Shown here piece by piece: positions 1 to 11,396 of a stretch of 64,000 bases of DNA; positions within the stretch are counted from its first letter, which is position 1; the number at the start of each line of letters is the position of its first letter. Location of the stretch: positions 372,001 to 436,000 of the forward strand of contig JAJGST010000022.1 in assembly GCA_020746105.1 (NCBI GenBank), in the 5' to 3' direction. The translations under genes were made by a program, and so were the position numbers. A model generated the notes under the pieces. It was not told the origin of the DNA. It did not search any database and was given only the letters and a program-made list of their open reading frames with translations. This stretch comes from Trogon surrucura (taxonomy: Eukaryota; Chordata; Aves; Trogoniformes; Trogonidae).

Positions 1-148
1 CACGACACGGTGGGGCTGGGAACCGAGGCGAGCCGGACAGCACCAGCAACCCAGTACGCGCCGCGGCAGCCGGGGGGAGGGGGGGCACCCAAGAAGCGCG
101 ATGTTTTAGGGATGGTGCAGTAGAGCGCGCCACACCCCAGAGAGGCCC

Positions 149-173
149 CGTCCGTCCGTCCGTCCGTCCGTCC
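149..173. repeat. CCGT microsatellite in HINTW intron 1
   Basis: About six tandem GTCC units are present. The equivalent tract lies at about 15110-15134 with the same length. Confidence 0.85.
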
Positions 174-306
174 ACCCGCAGCAACGCCGCCACCCGCCCT
201 GCCGCGCTCCCGGGCACCGCGCAACGGGTCCTCGGCTCAGGGTGCCCGCGAGCGCGGGGGGAGGGGGGGGGAAGAGGAAGCGCTCACAGAGCAAAGCCGC
301 GGCTAC

Positions 307-421
307 CTCCTCGTCCTCGTAGATGACGTCGGCGGGGAAGCGCCTTGCCGATGACCTTTCCGAAGGCGGTAGCGGCGCCGCCGGGCCGGGCGGCCCGCGC
401 CCCGATAATCTCGTCGGCCAC
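307..421 (-). CDS. HINTW: HINTW copy 1, exon 1 (rest of gene outside window)
   Basis: The minus-strand translation begins with the HINT1-like residues ADEI, continues through ARPGG and FGK, and ends in VIYEDEE just before a GAG|GTAG splice donor at 307/306. The initiator is GTG (419-421) where HINT1 has ATG. One extra C in a CCCC run (near 335) shifts the frame between the FGKVIGKALP part and the VIYEDE part. Exons 2 and 3 would lie left of base 1. The exon sequence is identical to that of copy 2. Because of the lost ATG and the frameshift it is probably not translated as a normal HINT protein. Confidence 0.78.
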
Positions 422-860
422 GACAACGCCCGCTGTCGCCGCCGCGCTTCCTCCGCTCGGCCAGGCCCTCCGCGGCGCCCATTGGGCCGCCAGAGCGCCG
501 CCGGCCGATCCCGCGTCTCGATTGGCTGTCTCGTCTGTCGTTTTCGCTTGTCCCCGCCCCCTCGGCGGGGCCGCCCTCGTCGGCCTGGTGCTTACCGGGG
601 CTCGGGGCGCGGAGGGATCCGACCTGGGGGTGCAGGGAGAAGACGGTGGGCGAGTCCGCGGAGGGATGCGTGCCGTGTAGTGCTGCGACCCTGCGGGCGG
701 GCAACGAGGTCTCAGAAGAGGCTGCTGTAGCTAGAAGTACTGTTTCTTGGTATTTGTTACCGCATCGAGTCCACCCCAAACGTGCTCGTGGCTTTTTGGT
801 GCTGCTCCCTCCAGTCAAATGGCTGCTTTTGCCAGGGCGGGCCGGGCCTTAACTTTTCAG
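422..860 (-). promoter_or_regulatory. HINTW: CpG-rich promoter of HINTW copy 1
   Basis: Very GC- and CpG-rich sequence lies directly upstream of exon 1 on the minus strand. It contains inverted CCAAT boxes (ATTGG) at 481-485 and 521-525 and a GC box (CCCCGCCCC) near 552-562. No TATA box is seen, as expected of a HINT1-type housekeeping promoter. The transcription start is not determined. Confidence 0.6.
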
Positions 861-2145
861 AAGGTTTCGCAGAACCGACAGAAGTTGCTCTAAGTTGTTC
901 CCCGAAAGCCCCGCTTCAGTTGCAGGCGTTTCTAAGCTGCACGCCTCCCGGGAGAAAATAAAACACAAAGCGTGTGTTCAGCACTGGTGGCTTGAGGGCT
1001 GGAGGGCAGATCAAGACAGGATTTGCGCTAAGCTGGGTAGGAGGCTTTTAGGAAAAGAGGCAGTGCCCCCAAAGGTGCCCGAGGGTGGTCTGTGGTGCCC
1101 TGCAGCCCCGGGGACAGCGGAGCTCAAACTGGCCCCACGTGACGTGGCGCTAGGGACGGACGTGGCTGTCCCTGCACGCGCAGTTCTTGGCCGAGTCGGC
1201 CGCAGCGCTTCTGCCTTAAGAACTTTTCTCTGGAAGGGCAACGGGCGGCGGGTTTTTTCAAACAGTCGGCTTCTACTTATATTTCTGTCTAACCCTGTAG
1301 ATGGCAAACTTTATGTCGTTTTGAATAGCATACGGGGGGTTATTCCGCTTTTTCAACTGATTTCACGCGTTCATCCATTCCCAGCTGCGATCGTTAGTCC
1401 CGCGAGTGGATCCATTGATAAATGCCATTTCTCCTGCGAACGAATCAAGTTTCTTTACGAGGCGCACAGTCGCAAAATAGTTGCATTTAGCAAATGTCAA
1501 ACGTTCAAAATATTTAATAACATTTTCACGGTCCCACACTTCAAAATAAGCCTTGAATGTAATTGCAATTAAACACAGACTATATCGAAGCCAGAGGTCT
1601 AACAAAGCAGGAAAGGCGATTACCGTTAACATCCTTAGGTTGCCTTTGGCTAATCCTTCTTCTAGTTATTGAGCAATAAACTTTTTTCTTTGGGATTGGT
1701 CTTTTTTTGTAATAGGAGAAGGGCAACTGAGTCTTGAAGCATCAGAAGTAAAACATTCGCTGTCTCTAATGTCATGACGTCTTTCGCATTCTGGAACGCG
1801 TCTGTGGGAGAGATTCATTCTCTATGTTGTAAAAGCTACGAATGAAAACCAGAGGGGTAGCAAAACCGTCGGATGACGTAGCGACAGGTTGACAACCATC
1901 TGTCAGAAATAGCATGGGTAGGCTTTATTCTGCCTTGGGACAGGGCCATACAACAGGTGATACCTGGAAGCTTTCTTCCAACCTTATTTTACTACAAGTC
2001 CATGACTGTCGGTTGTTGATGCTATTCTTGCGCGATAAAATCACGCCCTTTTATTTGTAAGCAGAGGCAAAAGAGGGAAGAGAGCAAGGCAGCAAACACA
2101 CGGCGCATCCTGTATTGGGTCTGGCGGGGGTGAAGTTTCCTTTCC
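861..2145. other. Upstream flank of HINTW, no gene recognised
   Basis: Single-copy-looking sequence within the amplicon, repeated at about 15822-17105. Open frames here (for example 895-1572, plus strand) lack a recognisable domain and show no splice or codon pattern that I can support. I see no gene. Confidence 0.5.
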
Positions 2146-2149
2146 CCAT

Positions 2150-2222
2150 AGTGAACGGTTGGACACGACGATCTTAAGAGTCTTTGCCAACCTAACCGAT
2201 TCTGATCCTATGATTCTATAGC
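2150..2222 (+). repeat. CR1 LINE 3' terminus (short fragment)
   Basis: A diverged CR1 3' end is visible: a GATCTTAAG-like segment, then CCAACCTAA and ATGATTCTAT. The copy in unit B is at about 17110-17180. Confidence 0.5.
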
Positions 2223-2269
2223 AGCCCTCATAGTGCCGTGCTTTGTAGTTGTAGCTAGAAGGGCCTTGA

Positions 2270-2660
2270 TAAGACCCCTCCCTTCTTGCCGGGCTCAACT
2301 TCACTCCCGAATTCTCTACCTCCCGCCCCCGAGCGGCGCGGGGGGACGGGGAACGGGGGTTGCGACCCGTTCATCACATGGTCGTCTCCGCCGCTCCTTC
2401 CTCCTCACGCTCTTCCCCTGCTCCGGCGTGGGGTCCCTCCCACGGGAGGCAGTCCTCCACGAACTTCTCCAACACGGGTCCCTCCCACGGGCTGCAGTTC
2501 TTCACAAACTGCTCCAGCGTGGGTCCTTTGCCGGCTGGCACTGCCTCCGTCGGACACGGGGGAAGCGTCTGGCACCTTCTCACAGAAGCCACCCCCCACA
2601 GCAACGCCACCGCCCCCCGCCACCTTGCCACGCAAACCCGATACGAGAGGAGAGCGCCAC
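2270..2660 (+). repeat. LTR fragment related to the 1.2-kb solo LTR family
   Basis: This GC-rich block resembles the interior of the LTR at 10121-11305. Shared parts include CCCTCCCTTCTT, CCGAGCGGCGC and repeated 'GGGTCCCTCCCACGGG' phrases. Both ends are lost. The copy in unit B is at about 17230-17620. Confidence 0.5.
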
Positions 2661-3021
2661 CCGTGCTCTGAGGGACACGTAGGCTCTTGGGCGGGTTCAG
2701 ACCCTACACGGAATAGTAGGAGCGCACGATAATCTGTAGGGTTCTCCAGGCTCGGCGGCCTCTCAGTGACACCACGAATGCGAGCTCCTGGTAGGCGTCG
2801 GACTTCTCTAGAGGAATCGTCTGGATGGCAAATGGGTGCTTGGCTGCCTCTCAGTAGGGAATCTCCAATTACTAATACCTTACGTGCTTTTCTGGTGGCA
2901 CTGGTTCTAACGCGGGTGGGCGGGCCAGCTTTGCGTGGCCAGCTTGTCCTGGATCCTGTCCGTTACTCACGTGCTCCTCAGTCCCCGAGCATCCTCTCTG
3001 TTATGTAGGGACACTTCAGGA

Positions 3022-3040
3022 GATGGGGGGGGGGGGGGGT
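3022..3040. repeat. Poly-G tract of variable length
   Basis: A long G run follows GGAGAT here, at about 17985-18003, and at about 29569-29578. Its length differs in all three copies, so it is an unstable site and a possible assembly-error hotspot. Confidence 0.8.
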
Positions 3041-3044
3041 TTTC

Positions 3045-4073
3045 GGGTTCTTCCTTCTGCCCCGAGCACGGGCAAGCGTCCAGTCTCCTCCATCTCGTGA
3101 CTTACTTGCGTCGGATGTAAAAACAGGGCTCAGAATCATGCAAGTTACTTATTTCATCCCTTGGCTATAAGAGGGCTCCTCAAAAAGATCTGAGGAAGAA
3201 TTGGAACAAGGTCTCTCAGGTTGCCTGGTCTGCAAGCTGAAGAACAGGCTTAGATGCGGATGCAGGCTTTATTTATGACTGTTGAGCTGTGTTATTCCTT
3301 CATGTGAGCAATGTTACTGGCAAAGATTCATACAGTTAAATATTGAAAGAAGGAAAATTTATTACTGCTGACATTTATTATTATCTCATTTGTACAGAAC
3401 GAGAGAAAAAAATACTGCATTTTAAAAAGGCTCTTTGGTAGCATGAAAAGGATACAACTTGTGGTCAAGAGCCAGGCTGGAGTTTGCACAGTTCATTGAG
3501 GAGTGCTGTGTACATAACCTCAATATATGGTGGAGATGGAAGCTGAAACAATTCTGCAAATATTACCTACATGGGAGGAAAGCACAGAATCAGAGCACAG
3601 TCAGACTTGGCCTGCACAAGCCTGAACTTGAGGACAGCAATGAACACATCCAGCAATTATATACCAAAACAAGGCCCATTTTATTCTATCAAACTCGCAT
3701 CTGGAAATAAGAGAGGAAATTGACAAGATAGTACAAACTCCTCACCATGCTAATATAAGCCTCCTCAATTGCCCCTATAATTTTAATGACATGCGTATGA
3801 CTAACATTATGCAACAATTTTGTTATGTCTAGTAAATACAATGAGCAGTGTAGAAATGTGCACATAAATTATATCTATTGCTCTATGTTCATCTGCAAAG
3901 CAAGGAAAATGTCTTAGAGATGTTTATTATATTGTAGTTGAAGGCAATGTATTATCAACTTGACAGGCCTTACAAGGAAAATAACAATAAGAAAATACAA
4001 GGAAATAACAATAAGCAAACAGAATACAAGGTTGCAGAATTCACACTTAAATTTAAACACTGCAGCTCTGTTG
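3045..4073. other. Interval without recognised gene
   Basis: AT-richer sequence with no domain, LTR end or CR1 signature that I recognise. Short open frames (for example 3459-3710) look random. It is repeated in unit B at about 18005-19035. Confidence 0.4.
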
Positions 4074-4499
4074 AAAATAATCAAAGGGCTGGAGCACCTC
4101 CCCTACAAGGACAGGCTGAGAGAGTTGGGGCTGTTCAGCCTGGAGAAGAGAAGGCTCCGGGGAGACCTTATAGTGGCCTTCCAGTACCTGAAGGGGCCCT
4201 ACAGGAAAGCTGGGGAGGGACTTTTTACAAGGGCGTGTAGGGACAGGACAGTGGTCAATGGTTTTAAACTAGAGCAGGGTAGATTTAGATTAGACATTTT
4301 ACAATGAGGATGGTGAAACCCTGGCACAGGTTGCCCAGAGAGGTGGTGGAGGCTCCATCCCTGGAGACATTCAAGGTCAGGCTTGATGGGGCTCTGAGCA
4401 ACCCGATCCAGTTAAAGCTGTCCCTGCTCACTGCAGGGGGGTTGGACTAGATGGCCTTTAAAGGTCCCTTCCAAACCAACACATTCTATGATTCTATGA
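4074..4499 (+). mobile_element. CR1 LINE 3' fragment (RT C-terminus and 3'UTR)
   Basis: The translation shows the CR1 C-terminal signature ([20 protein letters not shown], then RRLRGDL). The 3'UTR follows, with TTGGACTAGATG, CCTTCCAA and a terminal ATTCTATG repeat. The reading frame is broken. The copy in unit B is at 19036-19461. Confidence 0.88.
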
Positions 4500-4819
4500 A
4501 AACACCTGTGGACAAGAAATAAGGTTAGTATTACAAAATGAATTCAAATACTTGGGAGGTTAACCAAGGAAATTAGCAGTTATGCTCAAACAGTTTGTAT
4601 ATCAGCTTTCCATTTCTTCCCAGTAAAGTGGGACAGGCAAGGAAGGAGGGGCAGGGGGCTTGCCACCCGTGTAAAAAATAATGGATGTCTTTGAAAGACA
4701 ATGATGAACAGGTTGAAAGCTTATGGGTGAAAATTAGAGGCCAAACTAACAAAGGAAATCTCGTGGCTGGTGTCTAGTATGGGCCACCCGATCAAAGGGA
4801 GGACGTTCACAAATTATTA

Positions 4820-5270
4820 CTTCAGCTACCAGAAGCAACATGCTCACAGGCTCTGATCCTGTTGGGGGACCTCAACCATTCTGACATCTGCTGGAAAGCA
4901 GCACAGTAACCTGTATGCAGTCCAGGAGGCTCTTGGAGTGTGTCGAGAGTAATTTTTTTAATCCAGGAGATGATAGACAGCCAGACCAGGGGAGAAGCAT
5001 TACTGGACCTGTTGCTCACCAACACAGATAAGCTAATTGCAGAGGTCAAGATTGGTGTCAGCCTGGGCTGCAGCGATTGTGCCCTGGTGGAATCAGGCAA
5101 GGAAGGAGGAAGGCAGGAGACCAGCATGGCTGAGTAAGAACCTCCTGGTCGAGCTGAAGCACAAGAAGGAAATGCACAGGCAGTGGAAGCAGGGACACAT
5201 GTCCTGGGAAGAATACAGGGATGCTGCCCTGCAGCGATGAAGGAGACAGCAGGCTCTGGTCTAAGTTGAA
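4820..5270 (+). mobile_element. CR1 LINE endonuclease-region fragment
   Basis: Frame-broken translation gives the CR1 endonuclease end: a GDLNH-like segment, SQTRGEALLDLLLTN, and the linker LLVELKHKKEMHRQWKQG. It is truncated at both ends. The copy in unit B is at about 19782-20232. Confidence 0.8.
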
Positions 5271-5387
5271 AGCAAGGCCTTTGTAGTGCTGGGGTCTGAA
5301 TCATAGGCCCTGCACTGAAGTTGACCTATAGATGAACCTCACAACCCCACACTATAGAGTATTAATCACATATATAATATATTGTTA

Positions 5388-5422
5388 ATCTATTTTAGCA
5401 TATATATATGTGTATATATATT
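5388..5422. repeat. TA/TG-rich simple repeat
   Basis: Alternating TATATA and TGTATA units. The copy in unit B is at about 20350-20384. Confidence 0.6.
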
Positions 5423-5477
5423 CCAATGTCAATCTGTGAAAGCTTTGCTGTAACACTAACTGTGCGGTGGGAACCAG

Positions 5478-6085
5478 CAGGGTGATCTTTCTTTAGCTAA
5501 AGGCCAGGTGCAAGGCTGCGAAATTGGCTGCCTCTTGCTTTGTTAGAAGCATGTCACAAGACCGTGAGACCAGAGGCCTGGCTTGGGTGAGAAATACGTG
5601 ATTAAGGGCTGAAATAGATCGGGAGGCTCCCTTGTATTCTTCCTTTAGCCCTGGCCAGGCTGTGGGAGGAATCCAATGGAGTGGACAACACCAGATGTTC
5701 CCGCGTTTCAAGTTATGCAAGGTTGTTTGTTTAATAGTGTAAAAAACGGACCCTCTTGCAGCGACTTCGGAGCCCTCCCCTACGAGTGGACGCACTGTGT
5801 AGGACTTCCCAATTGCTGGGACGGTTCTCCAGAATCCTCGCTGCAACAGGGGCTCCCCAGCGACTGCAGGTCTGGATGACGATATCAGGGCGATTGGTGA
5901 TGGATCTTTCTTAATAACTCTCGCTAAACGCATATAGTACTGATTAGGTGCGTTACCCTGCTTGCTCTCCTTGCTGCTTAAACTGGAGTATAATAAGCTT
6001 GCGTCGCCTTATTCTTGTCATACTTTGAAATGGACAGTAAAATAAGCCGACCCTTCTGTTGGTGCCTGTGTCCTTTCCTGTGGGA
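5478..6085 (-). repeat. LTR-like segment E, amplicon copy
   Basis: The first 400 bases match segments inside both ERVK-like proviruses (43970-44345 and 55741-56118). Shared parts include GATCTTTCTTTAGCTAAA, CACCAGATGTTCCCGC, CCCTCTTGCAG and CCTCGCTGCAACAGG. On the minus strand it has TATA-like and AATAAA-like motifs, so it may be an LTR in that orientation; the ends are unresolved. The copy in unit B is at 20440-21047. Confidence 0.45.
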
Positions 6086-6089
6086 CCTC

Positions 6090-6534
6090 CCCCTCCCCGG
6101 GCCAATTAGCAAAACAGTCTTTTATTGTCAAAGTAGAAGCAGGAGCAAAAGCAGAAGCTAAGTTGTGTGTGAATATATGTGTGAGTGTGTGTCTGTCTGT
6201 GTGAGTCCCCGAGAGCCGCTTATATACAGTTTTCTGTATCTGAACTATGAAGCCAAACAGGATTACTTATGTTTTTCTTGATACATTCGTCCTTGCCACT
6301 ATCTTAGTCGCATTCATTCGCATATGCCTCCATGCAGTTTCCCAGCCTGATCTTTTTGATGCCTTCATCAACTATTATCCTGTGTGGCTTGTTCAGAACA
6401 GCTTGTTTTTACCCAAGTCTAGTCCAGTTTTATCTTCCAGGTGTTCAGCAAGGTCCTCACATATCAGAACAGCTCATTTTACTAAAATCTCGTCGTATTT
6501 TTCCACCATGTGTTCGGCAGGATTCCCACGTTGC
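6090..6534 (-). repeat. Possible LTR fragment
   Basis: Reading the minus strand there is a TATATAAG box (near 6220) followed downstream by CAATAAAAG (near 6120), a promoter/poly(A) spacing typical of an LTR. No TG...CA ends or target duplication were identified. The copy in unit B is at about 21052-21496. Confidence 0.3.
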
Positions 6535-7379
6535 CTAGGTGTGTAGGGATGGGAAAGCTAAGGCACAACTGGAGTTGAATTTTGGAAGGAATGTGAAGAA
6601 TCATAACAAAGGTTATTACAGGTGCATTGTCCAGAAAAGGAAGACTACATACACCAACTCCACTCCCCTCCGATAAATAAGACAACCGACATGGAGAAGG
6701 CTGAGATATTCAACAATTTTTTTGCCTTAATCTTCACTGGTAGTCACTCTTCCCACATCTCTCAAGTCCCTGAACCTCAAGGCAGGGACTGGGGAAACAA
6801 AGTCCCTCCCATTGTAAGAGAATAAAAGGTTTGAGACCACCTGAGGAATCTGAACAGACACAAGTTCATGGGACCTGATGAGATGCATCCCAGGGTCCTG
6901 AGAGAATTATCTCATGTAGTTCCTAAGCTACTCTCTATCATATATGAAAAGTCATGGCAGTCAAGCAAAGACCCTAGTGACTCAAGAAAAGGGAAACATC
7001 ACACCTGTTTTTTAAAAGGGTAACGAGGACCTTGGGAACATGAGAGTCAGCCTCACCTCTGTGCCTGGGAAGATCATGGAGCAGATCCTCCTGGAAGCTA
7101 TGTGGAAGACAGCAAGGTGATTTGAGAAAGTCAATATGGCTTCACCAAGGGTAAATCGTGCCTGACTACTCTACTGGCCTTCTGTGATGGAGTGACTTCA
7201 TTGGTGGACAAGGGAAAAGCAAGGGATATCATCTATCTGGACTTCTGCAAGGCCTTTGACATAGACCTCCCCAACATTCTTGCCTCTAAATTGGAAAGGC
7301 ATGGATTTAATGGATGGGTTGTTAGATGGACAAGGAATTGGCTGGATGGCCACATCTGAAGAGTCACAGTCAACATCTT
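6535..7379 (+). mobile_element. CR1 LINE fragment, RT N-terminal half
   Basis: Broken-frame translation shows [40 protein letters not shown] and YLDFCKAFD (RT motif A). It is interrupted by the solo LTR at 7380 and resumes at 8392. The copy in unit B is at 21497-22341. Confidence 0.88.
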
Positions 7380-8391
7380 TGTCATGGGTTTGAGTGTGGT
7401 GGGGTTTTTGGTAGCAGGGGAGGGCTGTAGAGGATGACTCTTGCAAAACTTCGAGAGCCTCCCCCAGCCCCAGGTAAAAGTCGGACCCACCTCTGGCCAA
7501 GGCCAGGCCAGGCAGTGCCTCTGTGATCAATGTATTTAAGAGGAGATCCTATTGAATCAGGCCCTCTTTTTCTTTTGTTATCTCTCTTTGTCTTACCGGT
7601 CTTTTATGTTGGGGAGGGTGTTTTTCTGTTGGGTGGAGGAGGAGGTGAGAGGAAAGCAAAGGAACACAGTCAGTGAGGAAAGCAGGGAAGGCACAGGAAC
7701 AGAGCATTTCCCCAGAGCCCTGTGGTGAGTGAGATGGCAGGGAGATGATTGCCTGTGAGCTGAGGGGTTCGATGACAGCAAGAATGTCCAGGATGCTGCG
7801 GTACGTGAAGAACCCCATGCCAAGGGGGAGAGAGACTGCGTAGGAGCGGAGGATGCACCCAAAGCGATCCAAGACCCTGGTTGAGACAGACTCAGGTGGA
7901 GGGAGAGGGTTGCCTCCTGTGAGGTGGACACCACGTGGCAGCAGGGGAAGACTGAGAGGAGCACTCTTCTCCAAGAAGGAAGGACTGCCATGGACAATGA
8001 GTAGTGGCCAGATGGACTGCATCCCCTACCCTCTGCCCCCCCTTGTGCTGATTGGGGGGAGGAGGTAGCCAGGAAAAAGGAAGGGGTAGGGAGGAGTGTA
8101 ATTAAGATTGAGTTGCATTTATTTATGTATTCCTCTCGCTATCCTACTCTGAGCTAGTCGGTAAATTGTGGTGGTAAATTAAATTTATGTTTTCTCCCCA
8201 AGTCTATTCCGGTTTTTGCCTGTGACTGTAGGTGGTGAATAAACCCTTCCCATCCTAATCTCAATCCATGAGTCTTTTTAGTTGAATTTTCTCCCTCCAC
8301 ATCCCTGTGGGAATGGGGGTGGGGAGAGGAGTGAGCAAGTGACCACATGGTTCTGTGTTGTCCGCCTGGGCAGTCAGCTCAAATCACGACA
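7380..8391 (+). mobile_element. Solo LTR, about 1.0 kb, inserted in CR1
   Basis: It begins TGTCATGGG and ends CACGACA. The flanks ATCTT (7375-7379) and GTCTT (8392-8396) form a 5-bp target duplication with one mismatch. An AATAAA lies near 8238. The surrounding CR1 frame resumes on the far side, which confirms the insertion. No retroviral coding sequence is present. The copy in unit B is at 22342-23353. Confidence 0.75.
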
Positions 8392-8790
8392 GTCTTACTA
8401 TCCAAATGGAAACAAGTAATGAACGGTGTCCCTCAAGTGTCTGTACTGGGACTAACAGTGTTTAATATATTCATTAACGACATAGATAGTGGGATTGAGT
8501 GCACCCTCAGCAAGTTTGCAGATGACACCAAGCTGGGTGTTGCAGCTGATACACTAGAGGGAAGGGATGCTCTCCATAGGAACCTGGACAAGCCGGAGAA
8601 GCTGGCTCGTGTGATCATCATAATGTCCCACAAGACGAAGTACAAGGTCCTACACATGGGTCAGGACACTCACTGGTATCAATACAGGCTGGGGGATGAA
8701 TCGATTGAGAGTCAACTTGCAGAGAAGGACTTGGGGGTACCAATGGCAGAAAAAAGCCGAACACAAGCTGGAAATGTGCCCTTGCAAGAG
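8392..8790 (+). mobile_element. CR1 LINE fragment, RT C-terminal half
   Basis: Continues the element at 6535. It shows VPQVSVLGLTVFNIFINDID and the F-A-D-D catalytic box (KFADDTKLG), then loses homology near 8790. The copy in unit B is at 23354-23752. Confidence 0.88.
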
Positions 8791-8805
8791 ACGGATCGGT
8801 ACCTG

Positions 8806-9270
8806 CGCTCCAGTCAAATCGACATTCGAGTCCTCGTCCTTCCCGACAGAAGGGTCGGGAACTACGCCTCCAGCCTTACTTATTGTCCTTTTACCCTTCA
8901 CATCCTCGAGGCGCCGCCTTGTCTAAGGCTCCGTTTTAACCAAGTCCAGCAAGAGCAAGTTAACCAAGCTCACGCCTACTCTGTGACCTCTTCGTAGCCG
9001 TTCCTGGGTTTCCAGCACACACGCGCACAAAGAGCGCCCGACAGGCTCCGCGCAAAACTTCGCCTGGTCGCTCGGGGGCATCGAAGAGATGAAGACGCCT
9101 TCCCGCGGGCGTCTCCTCCGAGGCCTCGGCGACACGGCGTTCGAGGGCAACGAAGGATCGCCCTGCTCTCCCACGCCCATCTCCCTTTTGTAAGGGCCAC
9201 CCTTGCACGGCACGCCCATAGCGTCACGTGCGGCGTTTTCTAAAGCTTTAGCAGCAGCCTACGCCGGCTT
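8806..9270. other. GC-rich interval, nothing recognised
   Basis: CpG-rich sequence with overlapping open frames and no known domain. The copy in unit B (23768-24225) lacks 7 bases near 9140, which shifts any frame there and argues against a coding function. Confidence 0.4.
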
Positions 9271-10120
9271 TCACAGAATCACAGAGCGTTAGAGGTTGGA
9301 AGGGACCTCAAAGATCATCTAGTCCAGCCCCCCTGCCAGAGCAGGATCACCTACAGCAGATCGCACAGGAACGCGTCCAGGCGGGTTTTGAATGTCTCCA
9401 GAGAAGGAGACTGCACAACCTCCCTGGGCAGCCTGTGCCAGGGCTCTGTCACCCTCGCAGGGAAAAAGTTTTTTCTAATACTTTTATGGAACCTCCTGCG
9501 TTCCAACTTGCACCCATTGCCCCTTGTCCTATCATTGGACATCACTGAGAAGAGCCTGGCTCCGTCCTCCTGACACTCCCCCTTGACATATTTATAAACA
9601 TTGATGAGGTCACCCCTCAGCCTCCTCTTCTCCAAGCTAAAGAGACCCAGCTCCTTCAGCCCTTCCTCATAAGGGAGATGTTCCACTCCCTCCATCATCT
9701 CTGTGGCTCTGCGCTGGACTCTCTCCAGCAGCTCCCTGTCTCTCTTGAGCTGAGGGGCCCAGGACTGGACACAATATTCCAGATGCGGCCTCACCAGGGC
9801 AGAGCAGAGGGGCAGGAGGACCTCTCTCGACCTACTTGCTACTCCCCTTCTAACACACCCCAGGATGCCATTGGCCTTCTTGGCCACGAGGGCACAGTGC
9901 TGGCTCATGGGCATCCTGCTGTCCACCAGAACCCCCAGGCCCCTTTCCCCTGCGCTGCTCTCCAGCGGGGCAGTCCCCAACCTATACTGGCACATGGGGT
10001 TATTCTTTCCCAAGTGCAAGACTCTACACTTGCCCTTGTTGAACCGCATGAGATTTCTCCCCGCCCAGCCCTCCAGCCTGTCCAGGTCTCTCTGAATGGC
10101 AGCACAGCCTGCTGGGGTGT
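9271..10120 (-). mobile_element. CR1 LINE, 3' part, host of nested insertions
   Basis: The minus-strand frame 9351-10120 encodes the CR1 RT C-terminal region ([51 protein letters not shown]). The 3'UTR ends at CACAGAATCACAGAG near 9271. It continues after the LTR at 11306-11396 and again at 13118-13244. The copy in unit B is at 24226-25075. Confidence 0.9.
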
Positions 10121-11305
10121 TGTCGTGGGTTGACCCTGGCCGGCCGCCAGGTACCCACACAGCCGCTCACTCACTCCCCCCTTCACTACTGAACAGGGGG
10201 AGAAAATATCTCCAAGGGCTCAGGGTTTGAGATAAGGACAGGGAGATCACCCTCATTTACCGTCCCGGGCAAAACAGACTCAGTTTTGGGGAAATTAGGT
10301 ACATTTATTAAAAGAACTAATCAGAGAGGAGTAGTGAGAAGTAAGAAAGAGCAAACAAATCCTAAACAGAACACCTTCCCCCCATCCCTCCCTTCTTCCC
10401 GGGCCCAACATCAATCCCGGCTTCTCCACCTCCTCCCCCCGAGCGGCGCAGGGGGACAGGGAATGGGGGTTACGGTCAGTTCATCCGACGTTGGTTCCAC
10501 CGCTTCTTCACTCCGGGGGAGGACTCTTCACTCTTCCCCAGGGCCATTGTGGGGTCCCTCTCACGGGAGACAAGCTTCACGCTCGCTTCTCCGCGTGAGT
10601 CATCCCACGAAGGGCAATTCATCACAAACTGCCCAACGGGAGACACCTCACGAGGGGCAGCCCACCCCTCGTGAGTCTGAGGGGCAGTCCTTCGGGGGAA
10701 ACTGCTCCAGCGTGAGCCACCCACAACGTCCCAAAAGTCCCACCGGCGAACCTGCTCCAGCGTGGGCATTCCCTCTTCCACGGGCTACAGGTTCCGGCAG
10801 CGACTTGCTCTGATGTGGGCTTCCCACGGGCTACAGTCCCCTTTCAGGCATCCACCCACACGGCGTGGAGTCCTCGGTGGACATCTATGCGGTGATCCTC
10901 ACGGTGGACTTCTGCACCTCGCCCATGGGCTGCAGGGGGACAACCCGCTTCTCACCATGGTCTTCACCACGGACCCGGGGGACTCCTTCTGCTCCGGCGC
11001 CTGGAGCTCATCCTCCCCCCCCTCCTTCTTCACTGACCTTGGTGTCTGCACAGATTCTCACTCCTCCATCTCTGTGCCAGCTGTTATGGCGCAGTTCTTT
11101 TTCCCGTTCTTAAATATGTTTTTCACAGAGGCGTTCCTCTGCTATCACCTTACTGATAGGCTCAGCCTTGGCCAGCGGCGGGTCCCTCTTTGTAGCCGGC
11201 TGGCATTGGCTCTATCAATCTTGGGGAGCTTCTAGCAGCTTCTTACAGAAGCCACCCTGCAGCTCCCCCCCCGCCGCCGAAATCTGGCCAGGCCAAACCA
11301 AAACA
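10121..11305 (+). mobile_element. Solo LTR, 1185 bp, inserted in minus-strand CR1 (unit A)
   Basis: It begins TGTCGTGGGT and ends CAAAACA. It is flanked by a perfect 5-bp duplication GGTGT (10116-10120 and 11306-11310). The CR1 reading frame continues across. The interior holds GC-rich degenerate 30-40 bp repeats. Orientation is not certain. The same family is at 36948-38127. Confidence 0.85.
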
Positions 11306-11396
11306 GGTGTCAACCACTCCTCCCTGTTTCGTGTCATCAGCAAACTTGCGGACAACGCTCTCTAACCCCTCATCCAGGTCATCGATGAATATATTG
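11306..11396 (-). mobile_element. CR1 LINE middle piece between two insertions
   Basis: Antisense CR1 RT sequence around the F-A-D-D box region, joining the pieces at 9271-10120 and 13118-13244. It is cut on the right by the plus-strand CR1 at 11397. Confidence 0.8.

Noticed and set aside
303-818. Several overlapping long open frames across the HINTW promoter
   Set aside because: High GC content makes stops rare in all frames. They overlap exon 1 and the CpG island and are shadows.
895-1572. A 225-codon open frame upstream of HINTW, conserved in both units
   Set aside because: No domain or signal recognised. The antisense frame is open as well, and conservation is explained by the recent duplication.
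10286-11235. Open frames of 100-175 codons within the 1185-bp LTR
   Set aside because: The block has TG...CA ends and a target duplication and consists of degenerate GC-rich repeats. The frames are incidental.
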